Part shown: positions 1-8,244 of the stretch, one piece after another | Layout of the letters: every line of letters begins with the position of its first letter | How positions within the stretch are numbered: position 1 is the stretch's first letter | Virus record (IMG/VR): IMGVR_UViG_3300033571_007994 | Location: 1-34,723 of that record | DNA: 34,723 nucleotides | DNA from: a virus | Reading direction: 5' to 3' (one strand) | Translations under genes and position numbers: made by a program | Notes under the pieces: generated by a model | What the model was told of the DNA's origin: nothing | Database searches by the model: none | Seen by the model: only the letters and a program-made list of their open reading frames with translations

Positions 1-56
1 ACCTCCTCCAAAGAGACATCCCTCTCTGCTTACGGCCCACTTTTTTAAGGTAAGGA

Positions 57-338
57 ATGGATACTGTAGACCTAGAAAAGCTAATAGCGCAGATGTTTCC
101 TTTGTCCATGTTTGGGCATGAAGAGCACCTAGAAACAGCTATCAAGGCTTACGCACAGGGCTTTAAAGATGCCTACGCTAAGAACGCAGATAATGTTACA
201 ATCAATGTCGTGAGAGGCCAGACGGCTAGAGAGTTGTTACTAAATAAAATTCTGCAAGGAGATAATCGTGCCACTAACAAAGAAGGGACTACGGATTCGT
301 CAAGCGATGGAGAAGTATTACGGGAAGGAGAAAGGTGA
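57..338 (+). CDS. hypothetical small phage protein
   Basis: A 93-residue acidic-to-neutral protein of no family I recognise. The ATG follows a good ribosome site (AAGG, then TAAGGA). The N-terminal two thirds look like a real soluble helical protein. The last ~23 residues are Ser/Glu-rich and overlap the next gene (start 268) by 71 bases in another frame, which is long for a phage. Either the tail is read in two frames, or a frameshift has extended this ORF and the true end is near 268. The 56 bases before it hold a T-run at 41-46 and nothing else I can name. Confidence 0.5.
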   Translation: MDTVDLEKLIAQMFPLSMFGHEEHLETAIKAYAQGFKDAYAKNADNVTINVVRGQTARELLLNKILQGDNRATNKEGTTDSSSDGEVLREGER

Positions 339-417
339 GGACGTGTTCTACGCAAGCGAGAACAAAGGCACCATTAAAGGCGTGAAGAAGAAAAAGAAGA
401 AGTCCAGTGGTAAATAG
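268..417 (+). CDS. small basic conserved phage protein (49 aa)
   Basis: A GTG start preceded by AAGGAGAT at four bases' spacing opens a 49-codon frame ending at TAG 415-417. The product is very basic, with a run of lysines near the C terminus. It carries the pattern KKYxGKEKGEDVFYAS-NKGTIKG that I know from many small phage proteins of unknown function, often near nuclease or terminase genes. It overlaps the upstream ORF and the downstream nuclease start by 11 bases, so translational coupling is likely. The family resemblance is from memory; the ribosome site and frame are seen directly. Confidence 0.75.
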   Translation: MPLTKKGLRIRQAMEKYYGKEKGEDVFYASENKGTIKGVKKKKKKSSGK

Positions 418-727
418 TAGGGCCAAGGGCGCATCAGGCGAGCGAGAGCTGGCAAACAAACTAAAAGAGCATGGCTTTACCGCCAGGAGAACTCAGCAGT
501 TCTGCGGCAAGGCTGGTGACTCTGATGTTACTTGCACAGAGCTCGCTAACTGGCATATCGAATGCAAGCGAGTTCAAAACCTAAACGTCGATAAAGCTAT
601 CGACCAAGCTACAAGAGATTGCCACGACAACACGCCTGTAGTTATTCACCGTAAGAATAACCGCCCTTGGTTAGTAACTCTCTACCTCGAAGATTGGCTA
701 AAGTTAGTGAAGAAAGAATCACCATGA
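407..727 (+). CDS. Hjc-like PD-(D/E)xK nuclease (putative Holliday junction resolvase)
   Basis: A 106-residue protein with the compact archaeal-Hjc/VRR-like nuclease layout: GERELA with E12 and E14, then GDSDV with D40, then the E52-x-K54 of IECK. These are the catalytic acid and lysine positions expected for PD-(D/E)xK enzymes, which bind Mg2+. The likely role is cutting branched DNA during recombination or before packaging, which fits a phage that also carries a Bet annealase (29478). The start is GTG inside the 3' end of the preceding gene with only a weak ribosome site, so coupling is likely. Its stop overlaps the next ATG (ATGA). A restriction-type or homing nuclease is less likely at this size. 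Confidence 0.72.
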   Translation: MVNSRAKGASGERELANKLKEHGFTARRTQQFCGKAGDSDVTCTELANWHIECKRVQNLNVDKAIDQATRDCHDNTPVVIHRKNNRPWLVTLYLEDWLKLVKKESP

Positions 728-1056
728 CATTTGACATCTTTGAGTCTGAGGAGCACATAAACTACACACCAGAGAGAGCTCTGTGGCTCGCCGTTGTAGA
801 GAGAGCGATGCTCGACTACTGCCTTCCTACACAAAACCTATCCAGAAAAGATGTCTGGGATTTAACCTGGTTCTTCTTTTGCGAAGACCAAGAGCAATAC
901 AACCTAAGCTACATCTGCCACCAGTTATTTGATTATCCAGACGCCGCTGAAAAGATACGAAAGCGAGTCGTCGAAATGCAAAAGACGTTTAAAGGCCAAG
1001 AGTGCTTAAAATCCCAGCGATACAGAATTACCGCTTTGTGCGCTTTTCAACGATAG
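724..1056 (+). CDS. conserved phage protein, unknown function
   Basis: The ATG overlaps the stop of the nuclease gene (ATGA), which I prefer to an upstream in-frame start at 667 inside that gene. The 110-residue product has the pattern ALWLAVVExAxxDY...WF...FSxIC-type spacing seen in many small phage proteins found near replication or regulatory genes; their function is unknown. The tail of the gene overlaps the end of the oppositely oriented holin gene by 29 bases (1028-1056), leaving no room for a conventional terminator between the converging operons. Confidence 0.65.
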   Translation: MTFDIFESEEHINYTPERALWLAVVERAMLDYCLPTQNLSRKDVWDLTWFFFCEDQEQYNLSYICHQLFDYPDAAEKIRKRVVEMQKTFKGQECLKSQRYRITALCAFQR

Positions 1057-1216
1057 ACCAGGCTTGCGAAGCGCCGTAAAGGATAGCTCCGCCAACCACT
1101 GGCTCAGCAGCACGAACTAAATGATCTGCATCGCTTTCAGATATTCCAATAGCGAGGAGACTTCCTGCAGCGAGAGTTAGAAGGTGACGAACGATAGAAG
1201 CAATTACTATTGGCAT
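1028..1216 (-). CDS. putative holin (Pam3-gp28-like)
   Basis: A 62-residue membrane protein. I take the ATG at 1216 because AAGGAGAC lies just before it; an upstream extension to 1279 would run into the preceding gene. Residues ~3-22 (IASIVRHLLTLAAGSLLAIG) and ~33-52 are hydrophobic or amphipathic, followed by a short basic tail ending KRTKR. The RHLLT-AxGxLLxxxG pattern resembles the Pam3-gp28 family of putative phage holins. It is the last gene of the late operon, after the candidate endolysin and spanin-like genes. A holin would form membrane lesions that trigger lysis. Confidence 0.7.
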   Translation of the reverse strand: MPIVIASIVRHLLTLAAGSLLAIGISESDADHLVRAAEPVVGGAILYGASQAWSIVEKRTKR

Positions 1217-1226
1217 AAAGTCTCCT

Positions 1227-1979
1227 TTAGGTTGGGAAGCGACAGCCTCGTTTACGAGGATCAATAAAAGGCTCTCCATCTTTCAGGGGCAAGCAATTCA
1301 TCCATCGTTCCCAGTAAAATGATAAATCGCAATGTCTATATTTTGCAAGCCAGCTTTTTCTGTCTACCGTCTTGCCGTCGATGCCGTCTAAATCGATTAT
1401 ACAAGGGGCAGATAGGCGAGGATTAACTCCGTGCTGCTCGCAGGTGTATCCAGACAGGCAGCGTTGCTCGTATGGATTGTCCACCAGGTTACACATAGGC
1501 ACAGCAGCAGATACAGTATCGGCAAGTATTCTTCTAGCTTTAGCATTTAGGTCACACTCCAGGCATGAGCTGATGTAACAAGTTACACCGCCCTTAGACT
1601 TACTTAATCGTGCCTTAAACCGCTCCAGCACTCTGTTAAACTTCCTAAAAAACCTAGTATCTCCCCTAATAACTTTCCTCGAGGCTGACGCAGCCGTCTC
1701 CTTATAGAGCACCTCATACCGGCCACACCTCTTGTTCCTCATGCAAGGAGAGTTTATCAGGTGGACTCGTATGGTCTTAGGCTCTTCTCGCTGCAGGAAT
1801 CTATCCGCACAGGAACACGCATCTCCAAAGGTATTCTCCAGCCAGCCAATAGGCTCGCCCTGCCAGGCCGCAAGCGCTTTCTTGCAGTCCCAGGTTGGAT
1901 GACACATCCCAAGGTAACTTAGGCCGTCAGCGTTCGCCGTAGAGGCTATAAATGCCAATATAAAGACTAGCCGTTTCAT
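1227..1979 (-). CDS. exported Cys-rich protein of the lysis cassette (candidate endolysin)
   Basis: A 250-residue protein with a clear N-terminal export signal (KRLVFILAFIASTANA, cleavage probably after ANA). It has 16 cysteines after the signal, an even number, so a disulfide-stabilised periplasmic protein is likely. The mature part has conserved-looking acidic and aromatic segments (IDLDGIDG near the C-terminal third; CDLSFYWERW; EPFIDP). I recognise no named hydrolase motif. It sits between the spanin-like and holin genes, and the window holds no standard endolysin, so a signal-dependent cell-wall hydrolase is the best guess. That role is inferred from context only. The start overlaps the upstream stop (ATGA). 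Confidence 0.6.
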   Translation of the reverse strand: MKRLVFILAFIASTANADGLSYLGMCHPTWDCKKALAAWQGEPIGWLENTFGDACSCADRFLQREEPKTIRVHLINSPCMRNKRCGRYEVLYKETAASASRKVIRGDTRFFRKFNRVLERFKARLSKSKGGVTCYISSCLECDLNAKARRILADTVSAAVPMCNLVDNPYEQRCLSGYTCEQHGVNPRLSAPCIIDLDGIDGKTVDRKSWLAKYRHCDLSFYWERWMNCLPLKDGEPFIDPRKRGCRFPT

Positions 1980-2215
1980 TTTTCTAGGGCTCTGTCGAGC
2001 TTCTTATCAATCTTGTCCAAACTAGATTGGAAATTCCTCATCTGAATCTCAACCGCCTGTACCTGCATCTGTAGGTTGTACTTGGTCTTCTCCAGGTCGG
2101 AGAGAGTGTTTTTCATGCTACGGTAGTCATAGCCTACAATACCAACCACTACCGTTATCAAAGCCTTGACCAAAATATCCAGCCAATACTTCATCTCTAA
2201 TAAGTCGTTGGTCAT
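1976..2215 (-). CDS. membrane-anchored coiled-coil protein (spanin/XhlA-like)
   Basis: A 79-residue protein. Residues ~10-30 form one membrane segment (YWLDILVKALITVVVGIVG). The rest is a heptad-rich charged helix ending KIDKKLDRALEK. This is the build of an inner-membrane spanin or haemolysin XhlA-type lysis accessory protein. I see no partner lipoprotein gene embedded in another frame. It overlaps both neighbours by four bases, so it is co-translated with the DUF5675 gene before it and the exported protein after it. A second holin remains possible. Confidence 0.55.
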   Translation of the reverse strand: MTNDLLEMKYWLDILVKALITVVVGIVGYDYRSMKNTLSDLEKTKYNLQMQVQAVEIQMRNFQSSLDKIDKKLDRALEK

Positions 2216-2589
2216 AGCACCTCCAGCTCTCCAGATTCCTGCTTCATAGCAGAATGAAACAAGTCTATAGCAGCACGACTCGATACAATCCTAGAATCGC
2301 CAAACATAAGACCAAGCAATATACAACCATGTGTATCAGCGGCTGAGTTACCTGCGTGAATCAAGATATGACTTCGGTTAGGTACATCATTCACTAAATA
2401 ACATTGTCCAAAGCGAGGAGAGCTGTGCCAGGTCAGTTTGTACTTTCCCTTGGGAATGCAAGAGATGCTCGTTTTGTTTTCTTTCCAGGCGTCCTCCAAC
2501 GTAACGCAGATAGGCTTACCATTCACCGTCAAAGCGCCAAAGGTAGCATCGGCGTATTCAGTAATTCTGGTAAGCCTTACTTTCTTCAT
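2212..2589 (-). CDS. DUF5675-family protein
   Basis: A 125-residue protein with the DUF5675 pattern: TxGxLxVNGxxxCxTLE near the N terminus, IPKGKYKL at ~45-52, then IxIHAGN (H78) and THGC (T86-C89) followed by LLG. The H...THGC arrangement recalls the active-site signature of L,D-transpeptidase (YkuD-like) folds, but the spacing is shorter and activity is unproven. DUF5675 genes are common in phage lysis regions, and here the gene leads the lysis cassette. It could modify or cut peptidoglycan, and is an alternative candidate for the missing endolysin. Family assignment is from recalled motifs. Confidence 0.72.
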   Translation of the reverse strand: MKKVRLTRITEYADATFGALTVNGKPICVTLEDAWKENKTSISCIPKGKYKLTWHSSPRFGQCYLVNDVPNRSHILIHAGNSAADTHGCILLGLMFGDSRIVSSRAAIDLFHSAMKQESGELEVL

Positions 2590-2843
2590 GGCGTCACAGT
2601 AGCTGAAACACTAGGAGCCGATGGGAATACAATCAGCTTAGGATCTGAATGTTGCTGCATCATGTCACGCAACTGCTGACGATAGGTTGCCCAGCTTGTT
2701 TTATCCGCTGGGGAATCTGGCAACTGCGTCCAATCAGATGCCGCTAGTTGACGATTCCTCCACTCACGAACACACGCAGCTATCTGATCATCTGTCGCCG
2801 TTGCTAACTCTACAGGAGCGTATAGAACATCTAAATAATTCAT
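2586..2843 (-). CDS. tail fibre assembly chaperone-like protein (Phage_tail_APC type)
   Basis: The ATG at 2843 follows AGGA and lies two bases after the tail-fibre stop; the longer frame to 2924 would run inside the fibre gene. The 85-residue product contains the hallmark RNRQLAASDWTQLPDSP followed by W-x-YRQQLRDM, typical of the Phage_tail_APC domain seen in many proteins encoded next to tail fibres. Its probable role is helping the upstream fibre fold or trimerise. The C terminus is Pro/Ser-rich. Confidence 0.78.
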   Translation of the reverse strand: MNYLDVLYAPVELATATDDQIAACVREWRNRQLAASDWTQLPDSPADKTSWATYRQQLRDMMQQHSDPKLIVFPSAPSVSATVTP

Positions 2844-2845
2844 AA

Positions 2846-3760
2846 TTATCCTATTTCGTATGTACCAGATAGAATAAGTTCTTTCACTCCCGTTGCTATT
2901 GCCCCCTGGGCATAGTCGTAACATCGTACAGTTCCAGAACCTACAGTGCTCGCTACGATTGCAAAGCCGCTAACAATATTAGCGCCAGTAGTTATAGCGC
3001 AATCAAAACCTTGAAGTGTAATGCTGGGACGAATTGGTAAAGTTATATCAATATAATTAGCAGCAGCAGTATTCTGAGTCCAAGTTGCTCGCAATGTAAT
3101 ATTACAAGAGTTGCCATTCACACGTTGAAATTTTGCTATTGAAAAAGCCGTTCCTGAAGCTGTGCCGTTTTGTGGTGTTAGCGTAGGAGTCCACGTTGTT
3201 AAATTTTTAACTGCACTTGTAATTAAGAAAAAACCGTCAAGATAAATTAACTCCAATGCTCTTCCAGTGCCTGTCTCCCAAGAGCCTAGCGTTGGGCTCT
3301 GACCGCCGTCTAAAATGCCTATAGCTGACAATCCGTTAATTGCTAAAGTATGAGTGGTATTTGTAGTTCCAGTAGATGAAAAGCCTGGCTTCATCCGAAA
3401 CTTCTGGCCGTTTTTGTAGGCTGTAAAAGAAGGCGTGGTAGTTGCTGTCATCGCTGTAGCAGTTCCACCTGTAGTGCCAAGCCAGATAAAATCTCCATCC
3501 TGTACTTGCGCTACTTGAGGGGCAGAAGTTCTCGCAGTGGCTGCACCAATGTTTAAAGCCTTATAACCACCGAAGTCTAGGTCAGTAGAAAATGCAGCGT
3601 TAGACGCATCCTTTTTAAGACAGGCGTTGATACCGTTAGCAAAGTCATCATCCTGAGAGTCATGACGACCGGCCTCAATACCGATGTTACTTGCGGCATC
3701 GCCAGTCCATCCGTTACTCGAGTAATTCCACTTTCTAAATAAGGTTCCAATCCACGGCAT
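2846..3760 (-). CDS. tail fibre / receptor-binding protein
   Basis: A 304-residue protein. The first ~75 residues contain a fibre-anchor-like segment (DFANGINACLKKDASNAA...DFGGYKALNIG) of the type that precedes phage tail-fibre shafts. The middle and C-terminal parts are Thr/Ser/Gly/Asn-rich beta structure without charged helices, as in trimeric fibres and receptor-binding heads. It follows the transglycosylase ejection protein and precedes a fibre-chaperone-like gene, which supports the call. The host receptor cannot be read from the sequence. Confidence 0.72.
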   Translation of the reverse strand: MPWIGTLFRKWNYSSNGWTGDAASNIGIEAGRHDSQDDDFANGINACLKKDASNAAFSTDLDFGGYKALNIGAATARTSAPQVAQVQDGDFIWLGTTGGTATAMTATTTPSFTAYKNGQKFRMKPGFSSTGTTNTTHTLAINGLSAIGILDGGQSPTLGSWETGTGRALELIYLDGFFLITSAVKNLTTWTPTLTPQNGTASGTAFSIAKFQRVNGNSCNITLRATWTQNTAAANYIDITLPIRPSITLQGFDCAITTGANIVSGFAIVASTVGSGTVRCYDYAQGAIATGVKELILSGTYEIG

Positions 3761-3762
3761 AA

Positions 3763-6700
3763 TTATCCTCTGCTCTTATAATAGTCCCACGCAGTGTTAA
3801 TTTTATATACATACTCCCTAGATTCCCTTGGCACCTTAAACGGCATGGAATTAGAGTATCTGATAATGTTATTAAACGTAGCAGGTTTCGACCTACCTTG
3901 CAGCCACCTAAGAGCTTTAGCTACGTTCCCTTCGCCCCAGTTGTATGCCATCAGACCTAAGTTTGTATCATTAAATCGATTGATGAGTTGTTGCATGTAG
4001 CGACTACCGCCTTCAATATTTTGATGTACGTCATTTGGATCTACACCAAGCGCCTTAGCTGTTCTAGGCATAAGTTGCATTGGCCCTAGAGCTCCCGCTT
4101 TACTGCGAGCGTTGGCTTTGTAATTAGACTCTACTTTGATAATAGCCCGAAGCAAAGAAGGCTCAACGTACTTATCACCGACAGGGATGGTAACTCTCGT
4201 GCCCTTGCTAGGGCTCTTTTTAGTTTCCTCTGCCTGAACTGGTGGCACAAGAACATCACCAGCTTTCTCTAATAAAGAAGCCTTCTTTTCTGGCTGTGGA
4301 GTTGGAGCAGGTGTTGTTCCGTACTCAGCAAGAATATCATCAAACTTTCCGGCTGGCTTTGTCTCTTCCTTTTTTGGAGCGGGCGACTTAGCCATGTCAG
4401 TTATTTCATTTGCGGCAGCTCCTGCAGTTACTCCAGCACCACGTCCTGTTAGGTTAGAGATTACCTTGCCAACAGGACCAGAAGCTAATGCCGGCACAGC
4501 GCCTTGTCCTGCTTTAGTAGCGGCCTTTGTCTCTGCCATCGTCGCAGCGTTTAAGACCTCTTTCATTCGCTGCGGATCTCTTAACGCAGCAGTCAAAGTC
4601 TCGCTTAAAACTTGTGCAGTTCTTGCGGCAGCAATACCTCTTCCGTATCCAACACCGGCTAGAGTTGCTGCTCCAATGCCTCCAGCTATGACAGACTTCA
4701 AGCCAAATCCACCTTCTGCGTAAGCGCCACTTCCAGCTCCAATGGCTAAGCCTAGAGCCCCACCGCTTAGTGTACGACTGAGCGCCTGGCGAGACTTGTC
4801 TCTCACAAATTGACGCATAGCAGCTTTGAATGCTTGAGCGGGAACGCTACCAGATTTAGCGTTAGCAGTTAATGCTATCTGAGCTAACTCATCTGCTGAT
4901 AGGTTCTGTATGTCCTTAGCTGTAAATCCAGGAGCAACTAATTCTGCTGCGTCCTTCTTGGACTTCAAGAACTCCTTTACATAGCCTAGAGTAGTCTTAG
5001 CGTTGTTAAATGTATCCGCTAGCTTCTTGTCGAGAGGAGAACCGTAAACTAACTTGCTACCAACATCATCAATCCACTTTAACTTTGCATTGACAGCGAC
5101 TAGAGGATTCTCAGCATCGGCACCAGTCTTAGCAAACTCGTCAAACTTAGTAGCTAGCTGCTCTTGGAATAGTTTTAGATTGTAGCCAGTCTGCTTTTGC
5201 CATTGTCTCCAAGAGCCAACATTGCTTGTTATTAGCGAGCTGACATTCTCAGGGGAAACTATCTTTTTGTTGCTAATGTTTTGCAACTGACCAGAGTGGA
5301 AGGTGTCTACAAGATTGGACCAGAAGTCATTAGCAGCGGCGTACTTAGGACCAAAGTTTGGATCCTTTTGAATAAACTCATGCACAACCTGACCAAGCTC
5401 ATTAGCAAGTCTTGCCTGCTCAGGATTCTTTTCAGCTAAATCTCGACCAGTCTGTAGCAGACCGCTACGCAAAGCAATTAACTCTTGTCCCGTAATTCTA
5501 GGATTAGAAACATCTGCCTTGCCAAACATGCGACGACTTAAATCGCCACCTTCCTGATACATACGCTTTGTAAGGAAGTCGAAAGCGTATTGAATATCTT
5601 TAGAAACATTTCCCTTACCAGGGGCAAATAGCTGCTTGTATAGGTCAGAGAAAGACCTCTTTAGATCGTCACGAGCGTACTCAACTCCCTGCGGCAAGTC
5701 TTCGTACATTTTATTGCCAGCCGTGTGAAGCTCTCGCATTCTCATTCCAATATAACGCTGAGTCTTGTCTTGAGCAGCAATTACTTCTTCTGGATTATCT
5801 AGCGAGATATTCTTGGTAACGTCTTTTAACTCTTGAACTGCTAAGGATATCTGTCTTCTAGTGTTGTCCCAGAAGCTCTGTTTGCCAACACCAGAGCTCT
5901 TCTCTGCTACGGCTTCTAACGTAGCCAACTGAGGATTCTGAAGCAGTTCGGCAGGAGTGAGAGAGGTTAATAAAGGATTGTCAGATTGCTGTGCTGCTGT
6001 GTAGGCATTATCCAACTGCTGACTAGTAACACCTAAGCTCTTTATGATTGAGCCGGTAGCAGCATCTGCCTCTTGCTTAGAGAGGGGATTAAAGAACTCC
6101 ACAACCTTCTGAGGTATCTTAGCAGCTCCTTTTGCAGCAGCTGGAATAGCACCAAGGCCAGACATTACTCCAGGGAGTGCTGCGCCAGTTACTGCACCAA
6201 CTCCTCCACCTATGGCTCTTTTTAGTAAGCCCATAGCGGCACTATCTTCTGCTGTAGGCTCAACAGAGCCAGCGCCTTGAACGCCTCCTTGCAGAGCTCC
6301 TACCTTCATCAACTGACCTAGCTGATTTAAGCGAGGAACTTCTTCAACAAGAGAGCCAGCGGCTCTTGCCTTTCGTGTTAGCTCTCCAGCGGTAGTTCCG
6401 AAAGTCAGCATTTCTCCAAGAGTGGGAATCGTTCTCCCTGCCTGAACTGCTGCAGCGGCTGGATTAGTAAAAAGCAGCGGCAAAATAGCTCCGCCTGCTG
6501 TTCCTGCTATCGACGCAGCAGGATTAGTTTCCATTAGCTGCTCTTTGGCAGAGCCATAGTCTCTAATAAGCTCGCTATACGACTTTCCGCCTAGCGTACC
6601 TTGCCCAATATTCATGCTAGGGAGAAGCGACTCTAAGCCTGCGGCAGTCTCAGTACCAAGTCCAAAGAAGGCAGTATCGCCAAGATTTAAAGCTGCTGCT

Positions 6701-7008
6701 GCGATAGCATCTCTCTGCCTAACTTTCTCTTCAGCAGATCTAATTAAATCTCTTTGCGCTCTTTGACGCATCATCGACTCGAGCGTAAGAGCGCTCTGCT
6801 GCTCAGCAGGAAGCTCAGTAAAGCTAGCAGGAGTCATCATCGGGCCTTCGACAGGAGTCATCACCTGGAAGGCTTCAGGGACGGCACGAGTCATTGGAGG
6901 AGCTGCGCCAATCTGCGGCATCAGCCCACGAGCGAGCGACTGACCTACAGGCGAGATTGACGTCTGTGGCGCACCATACTCAGCGAGGATGTCGTCAAAT
7001 AATCCCAT
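3763..7008 (-). CDS. large internal virion (ejection) protein with lytic transglycosylase domain
   Basis: A 1081-residue protein, the largest in the window. The C-terminal domain from ~947 is a soluble lytic transglycosylase: IIKVES with the expected catalytic Glu at 960, then GALGPMQLMPRTA and later AYNWGEGNV. Such domains let the ejected protein open the peptidoglycan during DNA entry. The centre is long alpha-helical with Ala/Gly-rich segments that could enter membranes (~220-290 and ~745-790). The motif FDDILAEYG occurs twice, at residues 4-12 and 889-897, flanking the helical body. It is encoded just after two other internal-protein-type genes, like P22 gp7/gp16/gp20 or T7 gp14/15/16. 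Confidence 0.85.
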   Translation of the reverse strand: MGLFDDILAEYGAPQTSISPVGQSLARGLMPQIGAAPPMTRAVPEAFQVMTPVEGPMMTPASFTELPAEQQSALTLESMMRQRAQRDLIRSAEEKVRQRDAIAAAALNLGDTAFFGLGTETAAGLESLLPSMNIGQGTLGGKSYSELIRDYGSAKEQLMETNPAASIAGTAGGAILPLLFTNPAAAAVQAGRTIPTLGEMLTFGTTAGELTRKARAAGSLVEEVPRLNQLGQLMKVGALQGGVQGAGSVEPTAEDSAAMGLLKRAIGGGVGAVTGAALPGVMSGLGAIPAAAKGAAKIPQKVVEFFNPLSKQEADAATGSIIKSLGVTSQQLDNAYTAAQQSDNPLLTSLTPAELLQNPQLATLEAVAEKSSGVGKQSFWDNTRRQISLAVQELKDVTKNISLDNPEEVIAAQDKTQRYIGMRMRELHTAGNKMYEDLPQGVEYARDDLKRSFSDLYKQLFAPGKGNVSKDIQYAFDFLTKRMYQEGGDLSRRMFGKADVSNPRITGQELIALRSGLLQTGRDLAEKNPEQARLANELGQVVHEFIQKDPNFGPKYAAANDFWSNLVDTFHSGQLQNISNKKIVSPENVSSLITSNVGSWRQWQKQTGYNLKLFQEQLATKFDEFAKTGADAENPLVAVNAKLKWIDDVGSKLVYGSPLDKKLADTFNNAKTTLGYVKEFLKSKKDAAELVAPGFTAKDIQNLSADELAQIALTANAKSGSVPAQAFKAAMRQFVRDKSRQALSRTLSGGALGLAIGAGSGAYAEGGFGLKSVIAGGIGAATLAGVGYGRGIAAARTAQVLSETLTAALRDPQRMKEVLNAATMAETKAATKAGQGAVPALASGPVGKVISNLTGRGAGVTAGAAANEITDMAKSPAPKKEETKPAGKFDDILAEYGTTPAPTPQPEKKASLLEKAGDVLVPPVQAEETKKSPSKGTRVTIPVGDKYVEPSLLRAIIKVESNYKANARSKAGALGPMQLMPRTAKALGVDPNDVHQNIEGGSRYMQQLINRFNDTNLGLMAYNWGEGNVAKALRWLQGRSKPATFNNIIRYSNSMPFKVPRESREYVYKINTAWDYYKSRG

Positions 7009-8243
7009 TATAGTCCTTGCGCTCTTGCCCTAATCTTAGCCTTAGCTTCTGCTGCTTTCTCTGGAGGTAGCCCCATAGCATCAATCTTCGCTTCTGCGTC
7101 AGCTATTTCTGCTCCTATATCAGCAGTAGCTGTAGGAGTAGGAGTAGAAGCAGGAGTATTGCCCAGTGCATCTTGCAACTCCACAAAGCGCTGCTGCATT
7201 GGAGCAAAGCTAAACCTACCTCCTGGAGTTCGCATCTGCTGAAGCCCTTGGTAAATATCTTGAGGGCGCATAGTAGAGGATGCAAGACTCGCATCTGCCT
7301 TAGCTGCAGCGGCTTCCTTGAGACTGCGTAGAGCTCTAATAAACTCTTCAGGTCCAGAGAACGGAGCTTGTCCGAATACAATCTGAATATCTCTATCCTC
7401 AGCCTTGCCTGCAGCCATACCAGTTACTGCTATTCGGTATGGTTGCACACGCTGAATTAACGCTCTTCTAAGTCCAGTAGCAAAGCCGGTATTAGCCATC
7501 TTTGCTTTGTACTCAAGCGGTGACATGTTCTCTAAATCAAACTCATCGATAATCGATTCCGCTGCGTTACCAAAATCAATAGCTGTTGAAACCTCTTCTT
7601 GAGTTTTAGCAGTCAATTTACCAGAATCAAGAAGAGCTTTTAGTCGCATCTTCCCTTCGGTAGCATCTTTCTCTGATTGAGCACGAGCAGCATCTCTTTC
7701 AAGTCTATTAGTTTGCGCAATATCCTCCATCCCCTTTTGGCGATTAAAGATTGCATTCTGCTGTGCTTCATAGCGTCTAATCTGTCTATTAAACAACTCG
7801 TCTCCAAGGGGGCTCGTCTCGACTTGTAGCTTGGCCTCTTCGAGCGCCCTAGCCTTAGCCACATCAAGAGCGTTAGCCTTTTCCTGTGCTTGTAGCGCAG
7901 TGTTGAAGTTTAGAAGTCTGCTTGTTAGTCGAGGAGCTAGATCTCCCTGGACGGATTCTATCTTAGCAACACGCTGCTCTGGAGTTTCTAAACTCATAAG
8001 CTCATTTGCTAGCTTGCTTGTGGTAATAGACTCTTCTGCGGCCTGCTGTTTAGCCTGATAGCCTAGCAAGGCAGAAAGCAACACAGAACCTAGCCCAATA
8101 CCAAGGTTAGTCCCCACCTTGCCATAAGGATTAATAAGAGCCGGAGCGACTCCAGCTAGAGTCGAAGCGCCAATCCCGTAAGGATTCTCAGACGCTCCGA
8201 CATTCAAATTCATTAGCGCTGTGTTTAAAAGTGAGTCTGCCAT
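7008..8243 (-). CDS. putative internal virion / ejection protein
   Basis: A 411-residue protein. Residues ~20-62 are hydrophobic and Gly/Ala-rich (GASTLAGVAPAL...GIGLGSVLLSALLG), followed by a long Gln/Glu/Ala/Lys-rich helical region and a Pro/Thr-rich linker near 365-380. This is the composition of podovirus ejection proteins that form the trans-envelope channel. It lies immediately upstream of the transglycosylase protein, sharing one base at the stop/start junction. I recognise no named family, so the role rests on position and composition. Confidence 0.55.
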   Translation of the reverse strand: MADSLLNTALMNLNVGASENPYGIGASTLAGVAPALINPYGKVGTNLGIGLGSVLLSALLGYQAKQQAAEESITTSKLANELMSLETPEQRVAKIESVQGDLAPRLTSRLLNFNTALQAQEKANALDVAKARALEEAKLQVETSPLGDELFNRQIRRYEAQQNAIFNRQKGMEDIAQTNRLERDAARAQSEKDATEGKMRLKALLDSGKLTAKTQEEVSTAIDFGNAAESIIDEFDLENMSPLEYKAKMANTGFATGLRRALIQRVQPYRIAVTGMAAGKAEDRDIQIVFGQAPFSGPEEFIRALRSLKEAAAAKADASLASSTMRPQDIYQGLQQMRTPGGRFSFAPMQQRFVELQDALGNTPASTPTPTATADIGAEIADAEAKIDAMGLPPEKAAEAKAKIRARAQGL

Positions 8244-8244
8244 A

